Of a stretch of DNA of 64,000 nucleotides, positions 31,384 through 41,466 are shown piece after piece. Numbering within the stretch: the first letter of the stretch is position 1; each line of letters starts with the position of its first letter. The stretch comes from Periplaneta americana. Its lineage: Eukaryota; Arthropoda; Insecta; Blattodea; Blattidae. Where the stretch lies: assembly GCF_040183065.1 (NCBI RefSeq), contig NC_091131.1, positions 9,247,501 to 9,311,500 on the forward strand. Reading direction: 5' to 3'. The position numbers were made by a program, and so were the translations under genes. The notes below the pieces were generated by a model. The model ran no database searches and was not told the DNA's origin. It worked only from the letters and a program-made list of their open reading frames with translations.

Positions 31384-32040
31384 CTTACTTACTGGCTTAT
31401 AACGAACCCGAGGTTCATTGCCGTCCTCACATAAACCCGCCATTGGTCCCTATCCTGAGAAAGATTAATCCATTATCTATCATGATATCCCACCTCCCCC
31501 AAATCCATTTTAATATTATCTTCCCATCTACGTCTCAGCCTCCCTAAAGGTCTTTTTCCCTCCGGCCTCCCAACTAACACTCTATATACATTTCTGGATT
31601 CGCCCATTCGTGCTACATGCCCTGCCCATCTCAAACGTCTGGATTTAATGTTCCTAATTATGTCAGGTGAAGAATACAATGCGTGCAGTTCTGTGTTGTG
31701 TAACTTTCTCCATTCTCCTGTAACTTCATCCCTCTTAGCTCCAAATATTTTCCTAAGCACCTTATTCTCAAACACCATTAATCTCTGTTCCTCTCTCAAA
31801 GTGAGAGTCCAAGTTTCACAACCATAAAGGACAACCGGTAATATAACTGTTTTATAAATTCTGACTTTCAGATATTTTGACAGCAGGCTGGATGATAAAA
31901 GCTTCTCAACCGAATAATAACAGGCATTTCCCATATTTATTCTGTGTTTAATTTCCTCCCGAGTGTCATTTATATTTGTTACTGTTGCTCCATAATACTA
32001 GAACTTCTCCACCTCTTCAAAAGATAAATTTCCAATTTTT
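31384..32040 (-). pseudogene. RT-A non-LTR copy, 5'-truncated, 13-bp TSD
   Basis: Perfect flanks AATATCGAGAATA at 31371-31383 and 32041-32053. The minus-strand frame [60 protein letters not shown] and [20 protein letters not shown] stops at YHDR, about 25 residues short of the usual MNLRVP end. RT catalytic residues lie upstream of the truncation point and are absent. The 3' tail is TTAC-type. A clean target-primed insertion, dead on arrival. Confidence 0.85.
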
Positions 32041-32118
32041 AATATCGAGAATAGTGTCTGTAATGTTTGAACATGAGACAGGCAACCAAGATATTACAAA
32101 CTTCGTTTTATTCACATT

Positions 32119-33241
32119 ACTAGCCGTACCCGTGCGCTCCGCTGCACCTGTTAGAAATAAATATAAAGTAATTACATAATTAAATTAGGACGTTTGATCC
32201 AGGGAACAACTTTTACAACAGCGCAAGATAATCTACTTCGCTCATTACCCAATTTTTTTTTTGCATTGCATTTATTGCATATATATTTTATGTATTTTAA
32301 CACGATTCAATTGAGCATAGTTAAAATTTGAATTATAAAATAATGGATTGCTAAGCCAACGTACTATTACTGCATACTAAATAAATACACTCTCGTTGTT
32401 CGTTAAATCTCTGAGATTAAAATGAGTGTACATAAATATTATTTTAAGAAATACAGAAAACGAATGTACAAAATAGCCTATCAGATTTTCTGTGCATAAG
32501 AAGCTATTTTAATCTTACCTGTCCTCGATTTACTCAGACGTTACTGTAATAACATTATAGCATTATGTCCATCTAGAGAAACTACACTTTCCAATGGTGA
32601 AATAATAATTAATTATACAAATTGGTTAATTTAGCTTCTGATATTACTTCATACAAACACAGAAACATTCTCTGTAGGCTATGTTTAATAGCTTTCGATT
32701 GTTGATGTCCAAGGCCCCTGTTTCGATTGTTGATGTCCAAGGCCCTTTATAGACGAAGTCATTTGTTCTTAATTCATTGCACCGTCTTAGATGGCGTTAT
32801 TTTAATCTTAAAACTCATTTATCTCATTAAATATCAGTCCTATCAAAATTTTGTAAAGGATAAAACTTATCGGAAGTCATTTTTGAAGAAACTTTTGTTA
32901 TGTAAAATTTTTCACAAAAATCAATAATAAGCGAGATATTTCGATTTATTTAATTCAGGCCCCCTTATAACCCCCCTTTTAAATAAAGTATTTTGAATGC
33001 CATATAGCCTAAAATCTAAGTTACAACGAACTTAATTTATATTCCAATTTTCATATAAATCGGTTCAGCCATTATCGCGTGAAAAGGTAACAAACATAGG
33101 CCTACAGACATACAAACAAAAATTTCAAAAATGCGATTTTCGGTTTTAGGGTGATTAATTATATATGTTAGGATCAATTATTTTTGGAAAATCGAAAATT
33201 ACCAGAAAAATTTCGGCTACAGATTTATTATTAGTATAGAT
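32119..33241 (+). mobile_element. Dispersed ~1.1-kb element H, copy 1 (class unresolved)
   Basis: Begins ACTAGCCGTACCCGTGCGCT and ends TTTATTATTAGTATAGAT. The same termini and most of the interior recur at 46274-47431. No coding capacity, no TIR. Near the 3' end it has ATCGGTTCAGCCATTATCGC and AACAAACATA, the type of ending seen on many arthropod RTE-linked or LINE-dependent repeats. Confidence 0.7.
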
Positions 33242-33289
33242 GAAAGACTAATCACAAGATCTCTGCTAAAATCCTTAAGCGGTTAAAAC

Positions 33290-33692
33290 ATGAAGGGATG
33301 GGAGTGAAAGACAGCGAATATTTTTATAACAAAGTGGAACAAACACGACATGCCTTCTTCTGCAGAGCGAACATCGGCGAATATCGAACTTCGCCATACT
33401 AGACAAACTTGAACCGAACATACAGTCTGCAATGCACGACGATAATCGAGAATTAAAATATTTCACCTTAACGAAAGCGGCAGCTACAGTACATGGCCGG
33501 CTTTCGACTGTAGAACTGGGAATCCCGGAAGAAAGGACCAGTCTGGTTGGGGTATTGTTCGTTACGAGGAGAAGAGACCTTGAACAAGAAAGTGTCCCCG
33601 ACTTCAGCACTTTGTCACTGACAGGACTCAATCTATGCGCAGGCCTGGGTGCAGCTCCAGGACAGGTGGACATTAATATTTCACTGACGTAA
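33290..33692 (+). other. Unidentified coding-like segment
   Basis: By eye GC-richer than its surroundings. One frame reads ILKRLKHEGMGVKDSEYFYN then VEQTRHAFFCRANIGEYR to a stop near 33398. A second frame, open from about 33380 to 33692, reads ILDKLEPNIQSAMHDDNREL, KYFTLTKAAATVHGRLSTVE, LGIPEERTSLVGVLFVTRRR and DLEQESVPDFSTLSLTGLNL. Composition is protein-like, not low-complexity. I do not recognise either peptide. It could be an old exon, a processed pseudogene or a transposon gene with one frameshift. Confidence 0.35.
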
Positions 33693-33741
33693 TGTCAACC
33701 GCTTGTCGCTTTGCTGGCATCGTGCATTTTATATCTACGCC

Positions 33742-33802
33742 CAGTGATTCCCAACCTTTGTGCTCTGGAGAAGTCTTAGAATAAGGAAGAAAATTTAGTA
33801 AC
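33742..33802 (+). mobile_element. Possible hAT terminal fragment
   Basis: CAGTGATTCCCAACCTTTG is a typical hAT end, but no matching end or 8-bp TSD was found. Confidence 0.35.
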
Positions 33803-33814
33803 TAATTAAATCTT

Positions 33815-34661
33815 TACAGGTGCTTGTCTATGCGGATGACGTGCATATGTTAGGCGAAAATCCACAAACGATTAGGGAAAACACGGGAATTTTACAGGAA
33901 TCAAGTAAAGAGATAGGTTTGGAGGTAAATCCCGAAAAGACAAAGTATATGATTATGTCTCGTGACGAGAATATTGTACGAAATGGAAATATAAAACTTG
34001 GAAATTTATCTTTTGAAAAGGTGGAGAAGTTCAAATATCTTGGAGTAACAGTAACAAATATAAATGATACTCGGAAGGAAATTAAACACAGAATAAATAT
34101 GGGAAATGCCTGTTGTTATTCGGTTGAGAAACTTTTATCATCCAGTCTGCTGTCAAAAAATCTGAAAGTTAGAATTAATAAAACAGTTACATTACCGGTT
34201 GTTCTTTATGGTTGTGAAACTTGGACTCTCGCTTTGAGAGAGGAACACAGGTTAATGGTGTTTGAGAATAAGGTGCTTAGGAAAATATTTGGGGCTAAGG
34301 GGGATGAAGTTACAGGAGAATGGAGAAAGTTACACAACGCAGAACTGCACGCATTGTATTCTTCACCTGACATAATTAGGAACATAAAATCCAGACGTTT
34401 GAGATGGGCAGGGCATGTAGCACGTATGGGCGAATCCATAAATGAATATAGAGCGTTAGATGGGAGGCCGGAGGGAAAAAGACCTTTGGGGAGGCCGAGA
34501 CGTAGATGGGAAGATAATATTAAAATGGATTTGAGGGAGGTGGGATATGAGGTAGAGAATGGATTAATCTTGCTCAGGATAGGGACCAATGGCGGGCTTA
34601 TGTGAGGGCGGCAATGAATCTCCGGGTGCCTTAAAAGCCAGTAAGTAAGTAAGTTAGTAAG
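33815..34661 (+). mobile_element. RT-A insertion, perfect 12-bp TSD
   Basis: TSD TAATTAAATCTT at 33803-33814 and 34662-34673. 5'-truncated just before the YADD box; the 3' end carries (GTAA)n. Confidence 0.9.
33820..34605 (+). CDS. RT-A reverse transcriptase, partial (261 aa)
   Basis: Frame starts [20 protein letters not shown] (RT catalytic YADD intact), then [42 protein letters not shown]-like [32 protein letters not shown] and [20 protein letters not shown]. After that a one-base deletion changes the normal [20 protein letters not shown] ending to [15 protein letters not shown]. Upstream palm, fingers and endonuclease are missing. The frame is otherwise unbroken, pointing to a young insertion. 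A similar one-base loss at nearly the same place occurs in the 40-kb copy. Confidence 0.85.
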   Translation: MLVYADDVHMLGENPQTIRENTGILQESSKEIGLEVNPEKTKYMIMSRDENIVRNGNIKLGNLSFEKVEKFKYLGVTVTNINDTRKEIKHRINMGNACCYSVEKLLSSSLLSKNLKVRINKTVTLPVVLYGCETWTLALREEHRLMVFENKVLRKIFGAKGDEVTGEWRKLHNAELHALYSSPDIIRNIKSRRLRWAGHVARMGESINEYRALDGRPEGKRPLGRPRRRWEDNIKMDLREVGYEVENGLILLRIGTNGGLM

Positions 34662-34681
34662 TAATTAAATCTTCACTTCGA

Positions 34682-35493
34682 TCCTGAAAACAAGAGGTCA
34701 TCAATGTAGTTCCGCCACAAAGGATCACTTGCACCCAAAAAGTGCAAGGCTGTGCCACCAGCAGGCAAACTCATGCTTAGTCTTTTGGGATATTCAAGGT
34801 GTTGTGCATATGGAATTCATGCCTAAAGGACTACTATTAATTATGTAAGGTATTGTGAAAACCTAAAAAAAATTAAAGCACGAATTCGAAGAGTTCGTCC
34901 AGATCTGGAGCAGCCCCTCCTACAGTATGACAACGCTCGTCCGCACACCAGTGCAATGACAACAGAAGACATTCAGCGTCTTGGTTTCGCTGTTGTTGAT
35001 CAACCTACATACAGTCCCGACCTGGCGCCATCAGATTTTCATCTGTTCTCAAAACTTAAAGAACACCTGAGGAGACATCTCTTTGATTCTGACGATGCAG
35101 TGCAGACAGAAGTGAAGCTGTGGTTTCTTATTTTATTTTATTGGGTTATTTTACGACGCTGTATCAACATCTAGGTTATTTAGCGTCTGAATGATATGAA
35201 GGTGATAATGCCGGTGAAATGAGTCCGGGGTCCAGCACCGAAAGTTACCCAGCATTTGCTCGTATTGGGTTGAGAGAAAACCCCGGAAAAAACCTCAACC
35301 AGGTAACTTGCCCCGACCGGGATTCGAACCCGGGTCACCTGGTTTCGCGGCCAGACGCGCTGACCGTTACTCCACAGGTGTGGACGCTGTGGTTTCGTCA
35401 TTAGAGTAAAAAATTCTACAGTGACGGTATCAAGAAACTGGTCACCCGTTGGGAGAAGTGTATTCATCGCCAGGACGATTATGTGGAAAAATA
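34682..35493 (+). pseudogene. Mariner transposase interrupted by a SINE-1
   Basis: Coding remnants in order: CHQQANSCLVFWDIQGVVHM then EFMPKGLLLIM with stops; in another frame RIRRVRPDLEQPLLQYDNAR-PHTSAM (second catalytic Asp in YDNARPH), FAVVDQPTYSPDLAPSDFHL (third Asp), FSKLKEHLRRHLFDSDDAVQ, then SINE-1 at 35128-35385, and after it FYSDGIKKLVTRWEKCIHRQ and DDYVEK. The N-terminus and first Asp are gone. The SINE duplicated GCTGTGGTTTC, so the break point is exact. Frameshifts elsewhere show the gene was probably dead before the SINE arrived. Confidence 0.85.
35128..35385 (-). mobile_element. SINE-1, full length, inside mariner
   Basis: TSD GCTGTGGTTTC at 35117-35127 and 35386-35396. Head GTCCACACCTGTGGAGTAAC and B-box GGTTCGAATCCC intact. 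Confidence 0.9.
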
Positions 35494-35539
35494 AAACTAC
35501 AGGTATGAACAGTAAGGTTGGAGCAAGTTACCAGTTATA

Positions 35540-37223
35540 CAAGGTTTGTTAAAAGTCCCGCACCACCTAAATAACTTTTGACGCATATGGTTCAGTGACA
35601 TGAAACTTGGTATGTGAGGATAACCATATACTAAGAACGTAATAATGGTATTACCGAGTGTTTTCTACTTCCGGTTTAACCGGAAGTAACTCCAACTCTC
35701 TTATTTTAAATGGAACACCCAATATATTATTTTATTTTTGAATAGTACTCACTTTTTAAAAATTACCCACACTTGATACTTCTGTACAAATTCAGTGTTA
35801 CTAAGTCAAGAAAACAGAAAAGTGTATCGAATATTAAAATAATAAATGCACAACCTAAATAACTTTTGAAGCATACGGTTCAGTGATACGAAACTTGGTA
35901 TGTGAGGATAACAATATGCTAAGAACTCAATAATGGTATTACCGAGTTTTTTCTACTTCCGGCTTAACCGGAAGTAACTACAAGTCTCTTATTTTAAATG
36001 GAACACCTAAAATATATTTTTTTTTATTTTTGAATACTGCTCATTAAGAGCTTTTCAAAAAGTACCCACACTCGATACTTATGTGCAAATTCAGTGTTGC
36101 TAAGTCAAGAAAACAGAAAAGTGTATCGAATAAAATAATAAAATACTCCTTCCTTAACAAAAACAAAACAAAGCTAGCTCACCTTCTAAATTATGTGTTC
36201 AAATTGGTAGCCCTCAGCTGCTTTACAATGTGTCACTCGACCATAGAAACCATTTAAGGAATACGATGAAAGAGTAATGGAACGAGAAAAATTCTCTCCG
36301 GCGCCGGGATTCGAACCCGGGTTTTCAGCTCTACGTGCTGATGCTTTATCCACTAAGCCACACCGGATACCACCCCGGCGTCGGACAGAATCGTCTCAGA
36401 TTAAGCTCCAACTCTTGGGTTCCCTCTAGTGGCCACCTCTGCACTACGTCATAGATGTCTATGAACGTAGGACCGAAGTCCGGGATGTACTTCAGTACAT
36501 TAAAATAATATATATGATATGCGTAAATCACTTCGTTATTTAAGACGGCGCTTATTCCGTCGGATCCCGGCCAACTAGTCACTCATAACGAGTGCACCTC
36601 AGCACATGTGTGGACTTCGGTCCTACGTTCATAGACATCTATGACGTAGTGCAGAGGGCGGCCACTAGAGGGAACCCAAGAGTTGGAGCTTAATCTGAGA
36701 CGATTCTGTCCGACGCCGGGGTGGTATCCGGTGTGGCTTAGTGCATAAAGCATCAGCACGTAGAGCTGAAAACCCGGATTCAAATCCCGGCGCCGGAGAG
36801 AATTTTTCTCGTTCCATTACTCTTTCATCGTATGATGACGCAGAATATCTGCATGGAAATATCATATGTACTTCAGTACATTAAAATAATATATACATTT
36901 AAGGAATGAATTAACCAGGCTTTAGGAATATCTCGCACCACTTCAATTTTTATTTAGCAACACTGAATTTGTAGAGAAGTATCAAGTGTGGGTACTTTTT
37001 GAAAAGCTCTTAATGAGTACTATTCGAAAATAAAATAATATATTGGATGTTCCATTTAAAATAAGAGAGTTGGAGTTACTTCCGGTTAAACTGGAAGTAA
37101 AAAGACTCGGTAATACCATTATTGACTTCTTAGTATATGGTTATCTCCACATACCAAGTTTCATGTCACTCAACCACATGCTTCAAAAGTTATTTAGGTG
37201 GAGCGGGACTTTTAACTAACCCT
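35540..37223. mobile_element. Palindromic TIR element with duplicated left arm
   Basis: Outer ends CAAGGTTTGTTAAAAGTCCC and (reversed) CAGGGTTAGTTAAAAGTCCC, inside TATA. The ~290-bp arm (ACCTAAATAACTTTTG, CATGAAACTTGGTATGTGAG, CTTCCGGTTTAACCGGAAGT) occurs twice in tandem on the left (about 35561-35850, 35851-36143) and once inverted on the right (about 36925-37210). The centre hosts the T2 foldback. Non-coding. Confidence 0.75.
36263..36895. mobile_element. T2 tRNA-like foldback element
   Basis: TSD CATTTAAGGAAT at 36251-36262 and 36896-36907. Arms 36263-36481 and 36612-36831 are inverted copies. Each holds a tRNA-like module with TCAGC-ACGTAGA-GCTGA anticodon arm (GTA at 34-36, C at 33) and GGTTCGAATCCC box. 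GATGTACTTCAGTACATTAA is present twice in direct order (about 36483 and 36865), as if the source were a tandem tRNA-like repeat. Confidence 0.8.
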
Positions 37224-37534
37224 GTATAACTTTTCACATACAAATTAGGAGGCATTACTTTTCAGCACGTCCTCGTACAATATCATTGCAGTAACTGTAG
37301 CTACTAACTGATAAAGTAACCAGTTATCGTAGATAAAATGTACGTAAAGGTAAGCTAACTATAAATAAAGCCTAAATAAAAATAAACCTAAACAAATATA
37401 GGCTGGAACGTAAGGTAGTACATTAATTGTAGAATGTGATTCCTTAAAATATAATGAACAAGAAGTCTAATATCATTTTGCCTTTTTTGCGAGGTTTTTG
37501 AAGAAATAATACTTTTATGCCGACATTTTACGCC

Positions 37535-38265
37535 GCACTTCGATTATTGTGACGTTTTGTTAAGTGACCTAAGTTCTGAATTGTCAGTCAAGTTACAGCG
37601 AGCTCAGAATATGTGCGTCAGATACGTGTACAACGTCCGACGATATGATGACATATCACCGTCCTTCGCAAGTCTTTCGTGGCTCCGACTTAAAGAACGC
37701 AGAACTTTACATTCTTTGTCTTTACTCTTTCGAATTCTGCACACCTTAACACCAAATTACCTTTCGTCTCGTTTCTCTTATCTATACTCTAACCACGACG
37801 TAAATACCAGATCGCTTATCTGTGGCACGCTAAGTATACCTCTTCATAGAACATCTTGTTATTCAAAAACAGCTTAAAAGACAACCTTATTAGCATTTCA
37901 CTCCAATCATACTGATTTAAACTATCACTGATTACATTGTTACTTCTTTCTTTAGACATCATCCTGATAGTGCTGTATTTTAAAAATTGTCTCATAATAA
38001 TCTCTTTCTATTATGTAATATTATTTCAAATATATTAACATTCTATGTATTTTAGTTTAATTCTGCTACACAGTTTATTTCAATGTTTAATTAATAGTTC
38101 ATAGTATTTTGTTGTTTAATTCTTAAATAACTCTTGTACAATGTAACTCTCATCTAAATCAAATTGTTGAATTCTTTGTAAGTTCATGCATATGTATATA
38201 TAAACTTTTTGCTAGTTGAGTGGAAGAGAAGGCCTTGCGGCCTTAACTCTGCCAGCTGAAATAAA

Positions 38266-38297
<32 letters not shown>
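37535..38297 (+). mobile_element. RT-B non-LTR copy
   Basis: 5'-truncated near CACTTCGATTATTGTGACG; 3' hairpin AAGGCC-TTGC-GGCCTT at 38229-38244 and tail (ATT)n to about 38297. It sits inside a sequence whose inverted copy is at about 38590-38690. Confidence 0.8.
37545..37880 (+). pseudogene. RT-B reverse transcriptase, C-terminal fragment
   Basis: Frame: DVLLSDLSSELSVKLQRAQN-like start (residues before 37557 included), MCVRYVYNVRRYDDISPSFA, SLSWLRLKERRTLHSLSLLF, RILHTLTPNYLSSRFSYLYS and LICGTLSIPLHRTSCYSK, then a stop where other copies continue SSFTVxxxRxWNSLP. About 110 residues, lacking the catalytic domain and the final motif. Nearly the same sequence as the minus-strand copy at 13.5 kb, so both derive from one subfamily. 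Confidence 0.75.
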
Positions 38298-38298
<1 letters not shown>

Positions 38299-38566
38299 TA
38301 TTTCGATCGCGAATTTTACGAATACTGTTTAAAATACGCTGTACGTCCAACTACACACTAATGCAATGTAAACATCACTACAGCTGATCAGTTGCGAGTG
38401 CTACGCAAACAGTCTGCTGTCTCGACAGCGATGCCAGATTTTTAGACCTTCTGTACGTGACTCGACAATCGATGTTTCCAATGCTTCTTCAATCGATTAA
38501 TTCGTTATCTCTGAATTTTCTAATTAAAATACTGCTGCAACGTGAACATAACAAACGTTCTCTTCG

Positions 38567-39838
38567 TTGTTACACAAGAAATTAAACCGTATTTTAAACA
38601 GTATTCGTAAAATTCGCTATCGAAGTGTCGGCATAAAAGTATTATTTCTTCAGAGACCTCGCAAAAACGTGCAAAATGGTATTAGACCTTTTTGTTGGTT
38701 ATATTTCAAGGAATCACATCCTACAATTATTAATGTACTGCCTTACTACAGCTCGACCATGAAGAACCTTGGTATTTATATGGATTGTCACCTGGAATGG
38801 AATGAACAAGTGAATCACACTTCCAAAAAGATATTTTCTATTATTCACTCATTAAAGCAACTGAAGCGCTTTCTTCCTGATAAATTAAATTAATCCTTGC
38901 ACAAACACTCGTGATGCCACACTTTGACTACTGCGATATTATATTAAGTAACCTAAATGCAAATTTTAGCAGCAGGCTACAACGTGTGTATAATGCGTGC
39001 GTCCGTTATATTTGTAATATTCGTAAGTAAGATCATGTTTCTCCGTCTTTCCAAATTCTGTCTTGGCTAAGGCTAAGCGATCGACGAGCCCTGCATTCTC
39101 TTGGTCTCTTATTTCAAATTCTGCGCACCGCTACCCCAATCTATTTGGCTTCTCGTTTTCAAAATGTATCTGCATATCATCAGCTAAGTACAAGATCTCA
39201 TCATAACAATTTACTCATTATACCCTACCACAAGACATCTTTATATTCTTCATCTTATACAGTTTCAGTTGCTAGAAATTGGAACTCGCTACCGAGTGAT
39301 GTAAGGGGTTGTTGGACAATAACTTCATTTAGGTCAAAATTACATAATTTCTTACTTAACAAATTAATTGCTGATTAATACTTATTACTTATAATGAAAC
39401 TAACATCTGTCCATTCTTATTATTATCATTAATTAATAGATTTACAAAACCTCTAATGGCAATTACATTAATACTCTCATTATAGAAATATATTTTAGAT
39501 TTATATATACAAATATTTTTTTTCTCCCTGTAACATAGTTCTAGTAAACTTATTTAAAATTAATTTTCATCATTTTACTAGCTATCTCAAATCTCAAATT
39601 AATTATAACTGATTGAATTAAATTAGCTCATAAATTAAGTTACTACTTTACCTTATAGGTTTATCTAAATTTAAATAAATATGTAGTCTACTAGTCGTTA
39701 ACTTAACTGAAGAATATTGCTGGAGAACCTTTTAAGTGTAGTGTAAATATTCGTAATTTAAATATGTATTGTATTGATTAAGGCCGGTTGAGTGGAAGAG
39801 AAGGCCCTATGGCCTTAACTCTGCCAGCGAAAATAAAA

Positions 39839-39880
<42 letters not shown>
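38567..39880 (+). mobile_element. RT-B non-LTR copy, old
   Basis: Decayed coding from about 38700, then 3' UTR, hairpin AAGGCC-CTAT-GGCCTT at 39801-39816, and (ATT)n at 39838-39880. Confidence 0.75.
38700..39378 (+). pseudogene. RT-B reverse transcriptase, frameshifted C-terminal half
   Basis: Pieces in order: STMKNLGIYMDCHLEWNEQV, KKIFSIIHSLKQLKRFLPDK (stop), TLVMPHFDYCDIILSNLN in another frame, WLRLSDRRALHSL-like sequence, then MASRFQNVSAYHQLSTRSHH, SLYSSSYTVSVARNWNSLPS and DVRGCWTITSFRSKLHNF. Same domain order as the open 20-kb copy, but with at least three frame breaks. Catalytic YADD and endonuclease absent. Confidence 0.75.
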
Positions 39881-39942
39881 GTTCCACCCTGTATAAACCT
39901 AAATTACAGTACACGTGAATCTATTTTTATTAACCAAAGCCA

Positions 39943-40761
39943 TTGTCAACATTGAACGGGTTACATCAGCTGCTTGTCTATGCGGATGACGTGAATATGT
40001 TAGGAGAAAATCCACAAACGATTAGGGAAAACACGGGAATTTTACTGGAAGCAAGTAATGACATAGGTTTGGAAGTAAATCCCGAAAAGACAAAGTATAT
40101 GATTATGTCTCGTGATCAGAATATTGTACGAAATGGAAATATAAAAATTGGAAATTTATCTTTTGAAGAGGTGGAGAAGTTCAAATATCTGGGAGCAACA
40201 GTAACAAATATAAATGACACTCGGGAGGAAATTAAACACAGAATAAATATGGGAAATGCCTGTTATTATTCGGATGAGAAACTTTTATCATCCAGTCTGC
40301 TGTCGAAAAATCTGAAAGTTAGAATTTATAAAACAGTTATATTACCGGTTGTTCCGTATGGTTGTGAAACTTGGACTCTTATTTTTAGAGAGGAACAGAG
40401 ACTACGGGTGTTTGAGAATAAGGTGCTTATGGAAGGGAAAATGTTTGGGGCTAAGAGGGATGAAGTTACAGGAGAATGGAGAAAGTTACACAACACAGAA
40501 CTGCACGCATTGTATTCTTCACCTGACATAATTAGGAACATTAAATCGAGACGTTTGAGATGGGCAGGGCATGTAGCACGTATGGGCGAATCCAGAAATG
40601 CATATAGAGTGTTAGTTGGGAGGCCGGAGGGAAAAAGACCTTTAGGGAGGCCGAGACGTAGATGGGAGGATAATATTAAAATGGATTTGAGGGAGGTGGG
40701 ATATGATGATAAGAATGGATTAATCTTGCTCAGGATAGGGACCAATGGCGGGCTTATATAA
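39943..40761 (+). CDS. RT-A reverse transcriptase, partial (~270 aa)
   Basis: LE-derived coding starts at 39951 ([24 protein letters not shown] intact); the first few codons and the ATG belong to flanking DNA. It continues [77 protein letters not shown] and [21 protein letters not shown] nine-base insertion makes [12 protein letters not shown] from [11 protein letters not shown] one-base deletion then garbles the last ~25 residues ([15 protein letters not shown]). The upstream half of the RT and the endonuclease are missing. Young by its open frame, inactive by truncation. Confidence 0.85.
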   Translation: MSTLNGLHQLLVYADDVNMLGENPQTIRENTGILLEASNDIGLEVNPEKTKYMIMSRDQNIVRNGNIKIGNLSFEEVEKFKYLGATVTNINDTREEIKHRINMGNACYYSDEKLLSSSLLSKNLKVRIYKTVILPVVPYGCETWTLIFREEQRLRVFENKVLMEGKMFGAKRDEVTGEWRKLHNTELHALYSSPDIIRNIKSRRLRWAGHVARMGESRNAYRVLVGRPEGKRPLGRPRRRWEDNIKMDLREVGYDDKNGLILLRIGTNGGLI

Positions 40762-40811
40762 GGGCGGCAATGAACCTTTGGGTTCCTTAAAAGCCAGTAA
40801 GTAGTAGTAGT
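39951..40811 (+). mobile_element. RT-A insertion, perfect 13-bp TSD
   Basis: TSD AGCCATTGTCAAC at 39938-39950 and 40812-40824; 5'-truncated at TTGAACGGGTTACATCAG; short (AGT)n-like tail. Confidence 0.9.
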
Positions 40812-40824
40812 AGCCATTGTCAAC

Positions 40825-41460
40825 TTAAGTAACTACAAGTTACCTGAATTAATTAGAAGTCAACTTAATTAATTTCAAAACGACAATTAGAAAGTAAAAG
40901 CAAACGAATAATTGACAATCCGAACTAAAGCTATGGAGGCCTATTTTGAAACAACCAAGCGTTTCTGAAGCCGGTAGAAGTTAGTGAGTTTTGAAAGTGT
41001 GACCTATGAGAATGGCACAGTACGCCGTATTTCCTGTCTCCTGCTTGTAATGCCTGTTCGTTTGCACGTGTTGCAAACAGCATCCATGACTTTGATCAGT
41101 TACGCACGCCCATTTCTATTAATAACAGCCTTGAGAAAACATGCATATTTGAAATGAATATAATTCGTAGGCAACTGCACATCCCGTTTGAAGGACACAA
41201 TGTTTCCCCCACCTTGGTAAAAAGAACAGTGATTTCCAAATTGAGGATCCTGAAATAGTGGTTATTTTAGGTCAGTATTCTGAAACTTTATTCACCGCGG
41301 AACCCGTTCAACCTATAGTGTAACTGTGGAATAATAAAATTGTAATCAATTTTTTATTTTGAAATTATTATTACTCCCACGGCGTAAACATTAGCTTTAA
41401 CGATTAACGGTTCCAGGACTACAGTATTTATTTATTTATTTATTTTATTTAATACATTTA
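40825..41460. other. Unannotated stretch
   Basis: No gene or repeat recognised until an (ATTT)n run at 41426-41450. Confidence 0.45.
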
Positions 41461-41466
41461 CGTACA

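Noticed and set aside
33820-34605. Intact autonomous retrotransposon
   Set aside because: It starts at the YADD box; fingers, endonuclease and 5' UTR are absent and the C-terminus is frameshifted.
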